A DNA stretch of 64,000 bases, taken from assembly GCF_035930445.1 (NCBI RefSeq), contig NZ_CP142394.1:2327501-2391500 (forward strand), read 5' to 3'. Source of the stretch: Sphingopyxis chilensis (GTDB lineage Bacteria; Pseudomonadota; Alphaproteobacteria; Sphingomonadales; Sphingomonadaceae). Shown here piece after piece: positions 34,832-44,463 of the stretch (within the stretch, counting starts at the first letter, position 1; each line of letters opens with the position of its first letter). Both the position numbers and the translations under genes were made by a program. The notes under the pieces are model-generated. The model made no database searches and had not been told where the DNA came from. It worked only from the letters and a program-made list of their open reading frames with translations.

Positions 34832-35377
34832 TCAGCGGATCTGCCTTTTCTCCAGCTTTCGCGCGAGCGTGCGCCGGTGCATTCCTAGCCGGCGTGCGGT
34901 CTCCGAAATATTGAAGTCGGTCTCGACCAGCGTCTGGTGGATATGCTCCCACTCGACCGTCTTGATCGACGAGGGACGCGCATCGAGCGGCACCTCGACA
35001 TTGCCCTCCGATCGTTCGAACGCCGCTTCGATATCGTCGGTGTTCGACGGCTTGGCGAGATAATAGGAGGCGCCGAGCTTGATCGCCTCGACCGCGGTGG
35101 CGATGCTCGCGAAGCCGGTCAGCACGACGATCCGCATCGTCGCATCGGCAGCGCGCAACGCCTGCACGCACGCGAGGCCCGACGCGCCGCCAAGCTTGAG
35201 GTCGACGACCGCATAGCCCGGCCGGAAAGTCGCAAGCAGCGCCTCCATTTCCTCGGGGCTGTGCGCGACCTTCACCGCGTAGCCGCGCCGCTCGAACGAG
35301 CGTTTCAGCGTGCGTGCGAAGGCATCGTCATCCTCGACGATCAGCAGATGGCGCCGATCATTTCCGGCGTCGGTCAT
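34832..35377 (-). CDS. regA: Redox response regulator RegA/PrrA/ActR type
   Basis: 181 residues. The receiver domain has acidic residues 15-18, phosphoacceptor Asp59 in VVDLKLGG and Lys109 in YLAKPSN. The C-terminal Fis-type HTH (NISETARRLGMHRRTLARKLEKR) is the conserved RegA DNA-binding end. RegA orthologues control respiration, photosynthesis and nitrogen genes in response to oxygen. It overlaps regB by 4 bp (ATGA) and ends the cyo operon, so its synthesis is coupled to that of the oxidase it may regulate. Confidence 0.93.
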   Translation of the reverse strand: MTDAGNDRRHLLIVEDDDAFARTLKRSFERRGYAVKVAHSPEEMEALLATFRPGYAVVDLKLGGASGLACVQALRAADATMRIVVLTGFASIATAVEAIKLGASYYLAKPSNTDDIEAAFERSEGNVEVPLDARPSSIKTVEWEHIHQTLVETDFNISETARRLGMHRRTLARKLEKRQIR

Positions 35378-36684
35378 GTCGCCTCTCCACCCGGCCGCGC
35401 GAGTGCCGAAATCGGCAGGAATATCCGAACCAGTGCGCCCCCCGCATCGCGGTTGGCAACGCTGGCGCCGCCGCCGAGCTTGCGCAGCACATTGACGAGC
35501 AGAAACAGGCCGAGCCCGCCGCCGGGACGCCCCTTGGTCGAGCGATAGGGCTGGCCGAAATTCTCCAGCATCTCCGGGCTGAATCCGGGGCCGCGATCGG
35601 CGATTTCGATCACCAGCATGTCGCCGTCGCGCGACGCCGTGAAGCTGGTCCAGTCGGGCGACACCTCCGCCGCATTGTCGAGGACGTTGCCGATCACCTG
35701 CCGCAGCGCGGGGTCCGACACGATCGCCACATCGGCACCGAAGCGGTCGTTGAATTCGACCGTGCCCGGACGGCGCACCGCGCGGGTATGCGCGACGATC
35801 TCGTTGAATGCGGCGCGCATCGTGGTCAGCTGCGGCGCTTCGCCGCGCGCCTCGCCCGCCGACATCAATATGCCGCTGACGATCGCCTTGCACCGCTGCA
35901 CCGCCGCATCCATGTCGGCGAGATCCTCCTGCAACTCACGGTCGTCCTTCAGCCGCGGCGCCGCCTGCCAGTCGCCGATCAGCACTGACAAGGTCGACAG
36001 CGGCGTGCCGAGTTCGTGCGCAGCGCCCGAGGCGAGCAGGCCCATGCGCACGATATGATCCTCTTCCGCCGCGCGCTGGCGGCTTGCCGCGAGCGCGGCG
36101 TCGCTGTCGCGCAAATTGCGGCTGATCCGCGTCACGAAGGCGACGAGCAGCACCGCGATCAGGAGGAAGCAGACGAAGCTGCCCTGCAGATAGAGCTTCA
36201 TCGGGTCGGCGGCATAGGGCGGCGGCAGCACGAGCGGCGTCGGGTCGACGCGCAGCGCCGCGAGCGCGGCGAGCGCCGCCGCAACGATCGCCCACGACGA
36301 GCGCGGCGTCAGCAGGATCGCCCCGATCACGACCTGGAGCAGAAAGAGCGAGGCGAAAGGATTGGCGAGCCCGCCGCTGTGATGAAGCTGCCAACCGAGC
36401 GCCGCGACGTCGAACAGCAGCGCCGCGGTGAGTTCGGCATTGGTCACCGACCGGCCGCGGCGGAGCAAGGCGGTGCTCGCGAAATTGATCGCGATCAGCA
36501 CGAGGATCGCGGCGAGCAGCGGCCCGCGCGCCAGCGAAATGCCCATCGGCCCGCTGACGATCCCGATCGTCGCGAGCTGTCCCCCGACCGCGAGCCAGCG
36601 CAACTGGATCAGCAGCGTCATGTTGCGGCGGCCCGCGGGCGCTTTCGCAGCTGCTGCGGGCAGGATCGTCGGGTCGGTCATCAT
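35374..36684 (-). CDS. regB: Sensor histidine kinase RegB/PrrB type
   Basis: 436 residues. Six N-terminal helices contain GGLANPF (104-110), the quinone-binding heptapeptide. His223 in AAHELGTPLST is the phosphorylation site. Cys265 in QRCKAIV is at the position of the redox-active cysteine of RegB. The C-terminal ATPase has NVLDNAAEVS and GGGLGLFLL. It senses the ubiquinone pool and redox state. It starts within the surf1 stop codon, and its stop overlaps regA. Confidence 0.95.
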   Translation of the reverse strand: MMTDPTILPAAAAKAPAGRRNMTLLIQLRWLAVGGQLATIGIVSGPMGISLARGPLLAAILVLIAINFASTALLRRGRSVTNAELTAALLFDVAALGWQLHHSGGLANPFASLFLLQVVIGAILLTPRSSWAIVAAALAALAALRVDPTPLVLPPPYAADPMKLYLQGSFVCFLLIAVLLVAFVTRISRNLRDSDAALAASRQRAAEEDHIVRMGLLASGAAHELGTPLSTLSVLIGDWQAAPRLKDDRELQEDLADMDAAVQRCKAIVSGILMSAGEARGEAPQLTTMRAAFNEIVAHTRAVRRPGTVEFNDRFGADVAIVSDPALRQVIGNVLDNAAEVSPDWTSFTASRDGDMLVIEIADRGPGFSPEMLENFGQPYRSTKGRPGGGLGLFLLVNVLRKLGGGASVANRDAGGALVRIFLPISALARPGGEAT

Positions 36685-37382
36685 TCGCGGATACGCCACA
36701 GCCGCCACGCAAAAAAGAGGCTGAGCGCAGATAACGCGAACCAGGTCAGCGCATAGACCATGTGATGGTCGCGAAAGCGCACGACGGTGAGGCCCCCGAG
36801 GGGATAGCCGCCGGGGTTCGGCGACGCGTCGGCATCGACGAAATAGGGCGCAGCGTTGCGCAGCCCCCTCGCCCTTGCGATCGCCGTCACATCGCGCGAA
36901 AACCAGCGGCCGCCCGCCGGGTCGTTGGAGCGAAGGAAGGCGCCGCCGGGCTCGGTCACGCGAAGGAGGCCGGTCACCGTCACCGGCCCCGCGACATTGC
37001 CCGCCGCGCGCGTCGCCGCGTCGCGCCGGTCGTTGGGCACGAAACCACGATTGACGAGCAGGGTGAAGCCGGGGGTTTCGAGGGGGGTAAGAACCCAGAA
37101 GCCCGGACCGCGATCGGTCACGGCCTGTACCAGCGTCTCGCGATCATGGCGGAATGTCCCCGTCGCCGCGACGCGCTGATAGGCGTCGTCCCGTGCGTTC
37201 ACCGCATCCCATCGCGCGGGTCCCGGTGCCGGAACCGGCGCGGCATGAATGCGCGCATCGACCGCGGCGACCAGCTCGTGCTTCCACGCGCGCCGCTCGA
37301 TCTGCCAGACGCCGAGCGCCGCGAGGCCGAGCGCCGCGATCAGCGCCGCCGCGGCGAAGGCCGCGCGGCGGGCGCGTGTCAC
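36681..37382 (-). CDS. SURF1 family cytochrome oxidase assembly protein
   Basis: 233 residues from a GTG that overlaps the cyoD stop (GTGA). An N-terminal membrane helix (about 10-28), a periplasmic domain with LGVWQIERRAWKHEL and LVNRGFVPNDRR, and a C-terminal helix ending in the run FFAWRLWRIRE define SURF1. It helps insert haem into haem-copper oxidases, here the adjacent cyoABCD enzyme. It may also be read from an upstream ATG, but that lies inside cyoD. Confidence 0.92.
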   Translation of the reverse strand: MTRARRAAFAAAALIAALGLAALGVWQIERRAWKHELVAAVDARIHAAPVPAPGPARWDAVNARDDAYQRVAATGTFRHDRETLVQAVTDRGPGFWVLTPLETPGFTLLVNRGFVPNDRRDAATRAAGNVAGPVTVTGLLRVTEPGGAFLRSNDPAGGRWFSRDVTAIARARGLRNAAPYFVDADASPNPGGYPLGGLTVVRFRDHHMVYALTWFALSALSLFFAWRLWRIRE

Positions 37383-37777
37383 GGGATCCGGCCCGTCGAC
37401 TGGCCGATGGATTGGCTCGTCGGCTCGTGCGGCATCGGCATCATGTTGGTGTTGAGGTGGTGCATCACCCACAGCGACCCCGCGAGCATGATCACCACCA
37501 CGATGATGGTGAAGACGAGCGAGGTCAGCGACCAGCCGCCCTCGGCCTTTGGCGTCATGTGAAGAAAAAAGACCATGTGGACGACGATCTGCACCACGGC
37601 AAAGCCCATGATGATCGCCCCCGTCGCACCCGCGCTCAGCGGCATCGTCATCACCAGCCAGAAGGGAATGGCGGTCAGGATTACCGACAGCACAAAACCG
37701 ATGACATAGTCGCGCATCGTCGCGTGCGGCATCTCGATCTCGTGGTGCGCGTCATGCGCGTGCGTATCGTGGCTCAC
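37379..37777 (-). CDS. cyoD: Cytochrome o ubiquinol oxidase subunit IV
   Basis: 132 residues with a His-rich N-terminus and three helices ([60 protein letters not shown]), as in CyoD. It stabilises the CuB centre in the bo3 complex. The GTG start overlaps the cyoC stop, and the stop overlaps the surf1 start. Confidence 0.94.
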   Translation of the reverse strand: MSHDTHAHDAHHEIEMPHATMRDYVIGFVLSVILTAIPFWLVMTMPLSAGATGAIIMGFAVVQIVVHMVFFLHMTPKAEGGWSLTSLVFTIIVVVIMLAGSLWVMHHLNTNMMPMPHEPTSQSIGQSTGRIP

Positions 37778-38400
37778 CGCAGCACTCCCATCAGATAGAC
37801 AAAGGTGAAGACGCCGATCCACACGACGTCGAGGAAGTGCCAGAACATCGACAGGCACATCACGCGGCGCTTGTTCGCGGCGATCAGGCCATGCTTCGAG
37901 AGCTGGACCATCAGCGTGACGAGCCAGATGATACCGAAGGTGACGTGCAGACCGTGGGTGCCGACGAGCGTGAAAAAGCTCGACAGGAAGGCGCTGCGCT
38001 GCGGACCCGCGCCGATCTCGATCAGATGGTGGAATTCGTAAAGCTCGATCCCGAGGAAGGCGAGCCCGAACAGGCCGGTAACGCCAAGCCAGAGCTGGAC
38101 GCCCTTCACCTTGCCTTGCTGCATCTGGAGCACCGCGAAACCATAGGTGATCGACGAGAAGAGCAGCATCGCGGTGTTGAGCGCGATGAGCTTGAGATCG
38201 AACAGATCCTTCGGCGCCGGCCCTGCGGCATAGCTGCCGCCGAGCACGGCATAGCAGGCAAAAAGGATCGCAAAGATGAGGCAGTCGCTCATCAGGTAGA
38301 TCCAGAAGCCCAGCATCGTGCTGTGCCCCTCGGGATGCGCATGCTCGTCGAGGTCGTAGAACTGGACGGGTTCGTTCGCGGTGATGGTCTTGGCACTCAT
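37774..38400 (-). CDS. cyoC: Cytochrome o ubiquinol oxidase subunit III
   Basis: 208 residues, five helices, with [19 protein letters not shown] near the start, [17 protein letters not shown], and [14 protein letters not shown] typical of subunit III of haem-copper oxidases. It begins 4 nt after cyoB and overlaps cyoD by 4 bp. Confidence 0.96.
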   Translation of the reverse strand: MSAKTITANEPVQFYDLDEHAHPEGHSTMLGFWIYLMSDCLIFAILFACYAVLGGSYAAGPAPKDLFDLKLIALNTAMLLFSSITYGFAVLQMQQGKVKGVQLWLGVTGLFGLAFLGIELYEFHHLIEIGAGPQRSAFLSSFFTLVGTHGLHVTFGIIWLVTLMVQLSKHGLIAANKRRVMCLSMFWHFLDVVWIGVFTFVYLMGVLR

Positions 38401-38404
38401 CGCA

Positions 38405-40417
38405 TCAGGCTCCGGCCGCCAGCTGGCGGGTGCGCGCTTCCTCGACCGCGGTGACCGTTGCCGCCGGGATGTCGAAATCGCGCTTGTAGTTGAAGGTGTG
38501 ATAGATCGCGCCGACGATCGTCGCAGCGAAGCTCAGCGCCACGAGCCACCAGATGTGCCAGACCAGCGCAAATCCCATCACCAGGCAGAAACCCGACAGG
38601 ATCATCCCCGTGCCGGTGTTGCTCGGCATGTGGATGTCGCGATAGCCGCCGACCGGCCGCTGGTGCCCCCGCGTCTTCATATCGTACCACGCGTCGAGGT
38701 CGTGGATCACCGGCGTGAAGGCGAAATTATAGTCGGGCGGCGGCGAGCTGGTTGCCCATTCGAGCGTGCGACCGTCCCACGGATCGCCGCCCGTGGTGTC
38801 GCGCAGTTCCTTGCGGCGCCAGATGCTGACACCGAACTGGATCAGCATCGCGCCGATGCCCGCCGCGACGATCAGCGCGCCGATGCCGGCGATCACGAAC
38901 CAGATTTGCAGGCTCGGGTCGTCGAACACGCGCATGCGCCGTGTCACGCCCATCAGGCCGAGGATATAGAGCGGCGTGAAGGCGACCCAGAAACCGACCA
39001 CCCAGCACCAGAAGCTGACCTTGCCCCAGAAGACGTCGAGTTTGTAGCCGAACGCCTTGGGCCACCAGTAATTGATCGCCGCGAACAGGCCGAAGAGCAC
39101 GCCCCCGATGATGACATTGTGGAAGTGCGCGATCAGGAACAGCGAGTTGTGCAGCACGAAATCGGCGGGCGGCACCGCGAGCAGCACCCCGGTCATGCCG
39201 CCGATGACGAAGGTCAGCATGAAGGCGATCGTCCACATCATCGGCAGTTCGAACCGGATGCGGCCGCGGTACATGGTGAACAGCCAGTTGAAGAGCTTGG
39301 CCCCCGTCGGGATCGAGATCACCATCGTGGTGATGCCGAAGAAGCTGTTGACGCTCGCGCCCGACCCCATGGTGAAGAAATGGTGCAGCCAGACGAGGTA
39401 CGACAGGATCGTGATGCAGATCGTCGCATAGACCATCGAGGTATAGCCGAAGAGGCGCTTGCCCGAGAAGGTCGAGGTGACTTCGGAGAAGACGCCGAAC
39501 AGCGGCAGCACGAGGATATAGACTTCGGGGTGACCCCAGATCCAGATCAGGTTCACATACATCATCGGCGATCCGCCGAGATCGTTGGTGAAGAAATTGG
39601 TGCCGACATAACGGTCGAGCGTCAGCAGCACGAGCGTCGCCGTCAGGATCGGGAAGGAGGCGACGATCAGGATGTTCGCGCAGAGCGAGGTCCAGGTGAA
39701 GACGGGCATCTTCATCAGCCCCATGCCCGGCGCGCGCAGCTTCAGGATCGTGACGATCAGGTTGATACCCGACAGGGTCGTGCCGATCCCGGCTATCTGC
39801 AGCCCCCAGATATAATAATCGACGCCGACATTCGGGCTGTAGGCGATGCCCGACAAAGGCGGATAGGCGAGCCAGCCGGTCTGCGCATATTCACCGATGA
39901 ACAGCGAGATCATCGTCAGCACCGCGCCGGCGGTCGTCATCCAGAAACTGAAATTGTTGAGGAAGGGAAAGCTGACGTCGCGCGCGCCGATCTGGAGCGG
40001 CACGACATAGTTCATCAGGCCGGTGATGAACGGCATCGCGACGAAGAAGATCATGATCACGCCATGCGCCGTGAACACCTGGTCATAATGGTGGGGGGTC
40101 AGGTATCCTTCGGACCCGCCGAACGCCATCGCCTGTTGCAGGCGCATCATGATCGCGTCGGCAAAGCCGCGCAGGAACATGATGAGGCCGAGGATCATGT
40201 ACATGATCCCGATGCGCTTGTGGTCGACGGTGGTGAACCATTCGGTCCACAAATAACCCCAGAGGCGGAATTTGGTGATCAGGCCGAGCACGGCGATGCC
40301 GCCGAGGACGACGCCGATGAAGGTGACGACGAGGATCGGCTCGTGGAGCGGCAGCGCCTCGAGCGACAGCTTGCCGAGGATCGGACCGGTTTCGGGTGCG
40401 GGATGCGGGATGGTCAT
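38405..40417 (-). CDS. cyoB: Cytochrome o ubiquinol oxidase subunit I
   Basis: 670 residues, 15 helices. Haem and copper ligands are visible: [11 protein letters not shown] (low-spin haem), [12 protein letters not shown] (CuB and the cross-linked Tyr), HHFFTMG (CuB) and [12 protein letters not shown] (both haems). It reduces O2 to water with ubiquinol electrons and pumps protons. The internal ATG of MTIPHPAP is chosen because the earlier open frame starts inside cyoA. Confidence 0.98.
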   Translation of the reverse strand: MTIPHPAPETGPILGKLSLEALPLHEPILVVTFIGVVLGGIAVLGLITKFRLWGYLWTEWFTTVDHKRIGIMYMILGLIMFLRGFADAIMMRLQQAMAFGGSEGYLTPHHYDQVFTAHGVIMIFFVAMPFITGLMNYVVPLQIGARDVSFPFLNNFSFWMTTAGAVLTMISLFIGEYAQTGWLAYPPLSGIAYSPNVGVDYYIWGLQIAGIGTTLSGINLIVTILKLRAPGMGLMKMPVFTWTSLCANILIVASFPILTATLVLLTLDRYVGTNFFTNDLGGSPMMYVNLIWIWGHPEVYILVLPLFGVFSEVTSTFSGKRLFGYTSMVYATICITILSYLVWLHHFFTMGSGASVNSFFGITTMVISIPTGAKLFNWLFTMYRGRIRFELPMMWTIAFMLTFVIGGMTGVLLAVPPADFVLHNSLFLIAHFHNVIIGGVLFGLFAAINYWWPKAFGYKLDVFWGKVSFWCWVVGFWVAFTPLYILGLMGVTRRMRVFDDPSLQIWFVIAGIGALIVAAGIGAMLIQFGVSIWRRKELRDTTGGDPWDGRTLEWATSSPPPDYNFAFTPVIHDLDAWYDMKTRGHQRPVGGYRDIHMPSNTGTGMILSGFCLVMGFALVWHIWWLVALSFAATIVGAIYHTFNYKRDFDIPAATVTAVEEARTRQLAAGA

Positions 40418-40436
40418 GGGGATCTCGGGCTTAGGT

Positions 40437-41615
40437 TCAGGACATCGGGCGGGCGACACGCGCGTTGAGCGCGGTGCGTTCGGGCTCGGCCGGAACCGGA
40501 AGCCCCTCGCCCTTCAGCCTTTCCGGCGACACCGGCCTTGCGTCGGGGCGGTCGTTCGACATCACCGGCGAACTGCAATAGGCGGCGACATAGCGCATGC
40601 TCCAGCGGGCGGCGTCGACGGTGCCGCGCGCGGCGAACTTGTCGTAGGTGACCTGCCGGACATTGCCGATCCCCGCGATGCCCGCGCCGCCGGCCGCGTC
40701 GAGCGACATCATGTCGTGCATACACATCTTGCCGGGCTCGACGCACATGTTGACGACGGCATCGAACAGCTGCGGATCGCTCGCGGCAAAGCGGCGGACC
40801 GGCTCCTTGTGCGTCGGTTTTTCGAGCTTCAGATAGGCGTCACGGCTGAGGTCGCCTTCGGACGAGGCTTTTGCTTCGGCGACCCATTGGTCAAACTCGC
40901 CCGCGGGCAGGCTCTTCACCGCAAAGCGCATGTTCGAAAAGCCCCATCCCGAATAATTGGCCGAAAAGCCGGTGAACTCGCCGGTCTTGTCGAAGACGCC
41001 GTGCAGCTTCGTCTCCATGCCCGGCATCGCGTAAATCTGCCCCGCGAGCGCGGGCACGTAAAAGCTGTTCATCACCGACGAGGAGGAGATGCGGAAACGC
41101 ACCGGCCGGTTCACCGGCAGCGCCAGTTCGTTCACCGTCGCGACGCCCTGTTCGGGATAGATGAACAGCCATTTCCAATCGAGCGCCACCACCTGCACGT
41201 CGAGCGGCTTGACCTCCGCCGCAACGGGCTGGCCCGGCGCCGTGCGCGCGAGCGGGCGATAGGGGTCGAGCAAATGCGTCGCGACCCACGTCACTGCGCC
41301 CAGGCAGATGATGATCAAGAGCGGCGCCGACCAGATGACGAGTTCGAGCTGGGTCGAATGGTCCCAGTCGGGCTTGTACGTCGCCTCCTTGTTCGACGCG
41401 CGATATTTCCACGCGAAGAAGATCGTCAGCGCCATCACCGGCACGATGATGAGCAGCATCAGCACCGTCGACAGGACGATCAGATCGCCCTGCTGGCGCG
41501 CGACGTCGCCGGCGGGATCGAGCACGATCAGCCCGCAGCCCGACAGGAAGGGCAGCGCGGCGAGCAGCGGCAAAAACCGCCATCGAGCGAGAAAACGGGG
41601 GAGATAGCTTGGCAT
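40437..41615 (-). CDS. cyoA: Cytochrome o ubiquinol oxidase subunit II
   Basis: 392 residues, a lipoprotein (LSGC lipobox at about 24) with two helices and a cupredoxin domain lacking the CuA cysteines, so the donor is quinol, not cytochrome c. [26 protein letters not shown] and [13 protein letters not shown] match CyoA; the C-terminal CyoA extension is present ([12 protein letters not shown]). It is the first gene of cyoABCD-surf1-regBA. The ATG of MPSYLPRF is chosen; longer frames upstream merely translate the palindromic element. Confidence 0.96.
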   Translation of the reverse strand: MPSYLPRFLARWRFLPLLAALPFLSGCGLIVLDPAGDVARQQGDLIVLSTVLMLLIIVPVMALTIFFAWKYRASNKEATYKPDWDHSTQLELVIWSAPLLIIICLGAVTWVATHLLDPYRPLARTAPGQPVAAEVKPLDVQVVALDWKWLFIYPEQGVATVNELALPVNRPVRFRISSSSVMNSFYVPALAGQIYAMPGMETKLHGVFDKTGEFTGFSANYSGWGFSNMRFAVKSLPAGEFDQWVAEAKASSEGDLSRDAYLKLEKPTHKEPVRRFAASDPQLFDAVVNMCVEPGKMCMHDMMSLDAAGGAGIAGIGNVRQVTYDKFAARGTVDAARWSMRYVAAYCSSPVMSNDRPDARPVSPERLKGEGLPVPAEPERTALNARVARPMS

Positions 41616-41626
41616 GATGCGCGCGC

Positions 41627-41892
41627 AGGGCCCGCCCTCAATTCCAGCGGCGTCGAGGCGTCCAAATGGCAAACAGCTCGGGCCGAAAGACGCGCCGGGA
41701 AGGCTGGTTGCCTTCGCAAGCGGCTTTCGGCCCGAGATGGAAGCCATTTGGACGTCCCGAAGGGATTTGATCAAAATGGCCCATTGCTTCGTCAAGAAGT
41801 CTCGAAATATCGACATATGTCTTCGCCTTCTTTCCTCGCACTGGGCCATTTTGCTTCAAACCTCGGCGCCGCTGGATTTGAGGGCGGGCCCT
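41627..41892. repeat. 266-bp nested inverted-repeat element upstream of cyoA
   Basis: The terminal arms are 41627-41658 and 41861-41892, complementary at all but two positions. Inside lie two further hairpins. One is 41659-41689 with 41724-41754, containing CGTCCAAATGGC / GCCATTTGGACG and CTCGGGCCGAAAG / CTTTCGGCCCGAG. The other is 41771-41783 with 41842-41853, TCAAAATGGCCCA / TGGGCCATTTTG. It has the form of a MITE or a large cruciform. No target duplication is evident and no ORF with a ribosome site is inside. Confidence 0.85.
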
Positions 41893-41918
41893 AAGCCTCC
41901 TTTGTTGCACTGCACATA

Positions 41919-41988
41919 GGACATTTTGTCCAATCCCGCGACCGCTCTTCATCGCGCAGGGGCATTTTCATTCGGGGCAATTTTGCCC
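41919..41988. promoter_or_regulatory. Paired palindromes upstream of the MHS transporter
   Basis: GGACATTTTGTCC (41919-41931) and GGGCAATTTTGCCC (41975-41988) are perfect short palindromes of similar design, flanked outside by CATAGG and CCTATG. They sit in the 435-bp gap between cyoA and the transporter gene. Operator function for a dimeric regulator is inferred. Confidence 0.45.
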
Positions 41989-42050
41989 TATGACCGACTC
42001 GTGCCGCCGCATCCTGTCCTGCGGAGGGCGCCAGCTCAAGGATTGTTGCC

Positions 42051-43388
42051 ATGGCTGCCGACACCGTCCCCACCACCGAGGCCGAACGCGACGCCCGCGC
42101 CCTCCATGGCGCCGACGAACACGGGGGCCACCGCATCGACCCCGCCGAGATTGCGATCGGCGTCGTCATCGGCCGGACGTCGGAGTTTTTCGACTTCTTC
42201 GTCTATGCCATCGCATCGGTGCTGGTGTTCCCGAAGCTCGTCTTCCCGCACCTCGACCCGCTGACGGGCACACTCTGGTCGTTCGCCATCTTCGCCCTCG
42301 CCTTCGTCGCGCGCCCGGTCGGCACGGTCATCTTCACCGCGATCGACCGCGCCTATGGCCGCGGCGCCAAGCTCACCATCGCGCTGTTCCTGCTGGGCGG
42401 ATCGACCGCCGCGATCGCCTTCGTTCCCAGCTATGAATCGGCCGGCATCGGCGCCGCGCTCCTCCTCGCGCTGTTCCGCATGGGCCAGGGCGTCGCGCTC
42501 GGCGGCTCTTGGGACGGCCTCGCATCGCTGCTCGCGCTCAACGCGCCAGAGAACAAGCGCGGCTGGTACGCGATGATCCCGCAGCTCGGCGCGCCGCTCG
42601 GTCTCATCGTCGCCAGCCTGCTCTTCATGTTCCTGATAGCAGCGTTGCCGGCCGAGGATTTCCTCGACTGGGGCTGGCGCTATCCCTTTTTCGTCGCCTT
42701 CGCGATCAACGTCGTCGCGCTGTTTGCGCGGCTGCGCATCGTCGTGACGCCCGAATATGCCGAGCTGTTCGAAAACCGGGCGCTCCAGCCGGCGCCATTG
42801 CTCGAGACCGTGCGCTCGGAATGGAAAACGATCGTCATCGGCACCTTCGCGCCGCTCGCCAGCTTCGCGATGTTCCACATGGTAACCGTCTATCCGCTGT
42901 CGTGGGTGTTCCTCTTCACCGACGAGACTCCGGTGCGCTTCCTGATGATCGAGGCGATCGCCGCGGTCTTCGGTATCGGGACGATCATCGCATCGGGCGC
43001 GCTCGCCGACCGCTTCGGCCGCCGCACGCTTCTCGCTGCCACCGCTGCTGCCATCGCGGCGTTCAGCGGCTTCGCGCCGCAGTTGCTCGACGCCGGCCAG
43101 ATCGGCGAAGCGGCGTTCATGATCCTCGGCTTTGCGCTGCTCGGCCTGTCCTTCGGCCAGTCGTCGGGGGCGCTCTCGTCGAACTTCCACCCGCGCCACC
43201 GCTACACCGGATCGGCCTTCACCTCGGACCTCGCCTGGCTGTTCGGTGCCGGTTTCGCGCCGATGGTCGCGCTCTGGCTGTCGAGCGAATTCGGGCTGAT
43301 CGCGGCGGGCGCCTATCTGCTGTCGGGGGCGATCGGCACGCTCGTCGCGCTGTGGCTCAACCGCGAACTGGCGAGCACGATTGACTGA
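42051..43388 (+). CDS. MHS family (metabolite:H+ symporter) MFS transporter
   Basis: 445 residues, 12 helices. Signatures: GRTSEFFDFFVYAIASVLVFPKL in helix 1, ARPVGTVIF with the A-loop RAYGRGAKLT, GVALGGSWDGLASLLALN, and ADRFGRRTLL between helices 8 and 9. MHS proteins import organic acids such as citrate, ketoglutarate or aromatic acids with protons. The LysR gene begins 61 nt downstream on the same strand. Confidence 0.92.
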   Translation: MAADTVPTTEAERDARALHGADEHGGHRIDPAEIAIGVVIGRTSEFFDFFVYAIASVLVFPKLVFPHLDPLTGTLWSFAIFALAFVARPVGTVIFTAIDRAYGRGAKLTIALFLLGGSTAAIAFVPSYESAGIGAALLLALFRMGQGVALGGSWDGLASLLALNAPENKRGWYAMIPQLGAPLGLIVASLLFMFLIAALPAEDFLDWGWRYPFFVAFAINVVALFARLRIVVTPEYAELFENRALQPAPLLETVRSEWKTIVIGTFAPLASFAMFHMVTVYPLSWVFLFTDETPVRFLMIEAIAAVFGIGTIIASGALADRFGRRTLLAATAAAIAAFSGFAPQLLDAGQIGEAAFMILGFALLGLSFGQSSGALSSNFHPRHRYTGSAFTSDLAWLFGAGFAPMVALWLSSEFGLIAAGAYLLSGAIGTLVALWLNRELASTID

Positions 43389-43449
43389 TCGGCACGACAT
43401 GCCTGGCGTGGGTCGCCGATCGCGCGCGGCCTTCGTCTAGGAGCCGGCC

Positions 43450-44367
43450 TTGCGGCATCTCGCCCGGTTCGACCTCAACCTGCTGCGCATTTTCGACGCG
43501 ATCTTCGCCAAGGGCGGCGTATCGGCGGCGGCGCGGCACCTGAACCTGTCGCAGCCGGCGATCAGCCATGCGCTCGCACGGCTGCGCACGCAGTTCGACG
43601 ATCCGCTCTTCGTGCGGCAGGGCAATCGCCTCGTCCCCACCTCCGCCGCGCGCGCCATCGCGGGGCCGGTGCGCGAGGCGCTGCGCGCGCTCGACGTCGC
43701 GCTCGACGCGGCAACCGCGTTCGATCTCGCGCAGACGACGCGCGAATTCCGCATCGGGGTGCGTCTTTCGGGCGAAATGCCGCGCTTTTCCTCGCTGGTT
43801 GCGCGCGTGCGCGGCGAGGCTCCGCATGTCGCGCTCGCCAGCGTTACCTTCCGGCGCCGCGACCTCGTCGCGATGCTCGCGAACGGCGATCTCGATCTTG
43901 CGCTCGACGTCGAATTGCCTGCCGATGATCGGCTGTGCCGCCACTATCTGGGCGCCGAACCGCTCGTCGTCGTCGCGCGCAAGGGGCACCCGCGCGTCGA
44001 CGGAGCGATCGATCTCGACACCTATCTGGCGCTCGATCACATCATCGCCACCGCGCGGCCCTATGGTCCGGGAATCGAGGATATGGCGCTCGACCGCATG
44101 GGGCTGACGCGCCGTGTCGCCGTTCGCTGCCAGCACGCGATCACCGCCTGGCAGATCGTCGCCGCGTCCGACATGCTCTTCGCGCTGCCGAAATCGCATG
44201 CCGCGATCCTCGACGCGATGTGGCCGATGCAACTCGTCGAGCTGCCGTTGCCGGTCGAACCCGGCGGCAGCTATCTCTATTGGCATCAGGCGGCGCAGGC
44301 CGACCCCGGGCTCGGCTGGTTACGCGGGATCATCATCGAAGAGTTGGGCGGCCCTTCGCCGCGATGA
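43450..44367 (+). CDS. LysR family transcriptional regulator
   Basis: 305 residues from a TTG start. The N-terminal HTH is typical (FDLNLLRIFDAIFAKGGVSAAARHLNLSQPAISHALARLR), followed by a periplasmic-binding-like effector domain with FRIGVRLSG. It is a NodD-like LysR. It may control the MHS transporter before it or the acyl-CoA dehydrogenase after it. Confidence 0.9.
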   Translation: MRHLARFDLNLLRIFDAIFAKGGVSAAARHLNLSQPAISHALARLRTQFDDPLFVRQGNRLVPTSAARAIAGPVREALRALDVALDAATAFDLAQTTREFRIGVRLSGEMPRFSSLVARVRGEAPHVALASVTFRRRDLVAMLANGDLDLALDVELPADDRLCRHYLGAEPLVVVARKGHPRVDGAIDLDTYLALDHIIATARPYGPGIEDMALDRMGLTRRVAVRCQHAITAWQIVAASDMLFALPKSHAAILDAMWPMQLVELPLPVEPGGSYLYWHQAAQADPGLGWLRGIIIEELGGPSPR

Positions 44368-44463
44368 CTATTCGGTTTGTGAATATTGAATATTCAAACC
44401 TATCATTTTCATGGATGGCCCGGCGCCGCTAACCTTCTCCGGTAAAATCCATCGGAGACCCAA

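Noticed and set aside
38381..40468. A 695-codon plus-strand frame across cyoB
   Set aside because: Antisense shadow of cyoB; composition is extremely charged with no motif.
40437..41615. cytochrome c oxidase subunit II
   Set aside because: The CuA cysteine motif is missing and the CyoA C-terminal domain is present, so the donor is quinol.
41616..41849. N-terminal extension of cyoA through the palindrome
   Set aside because: The extension would be a translation of the inverted-repeat element; the lipoprotein signal starts at MPSYLPRF.
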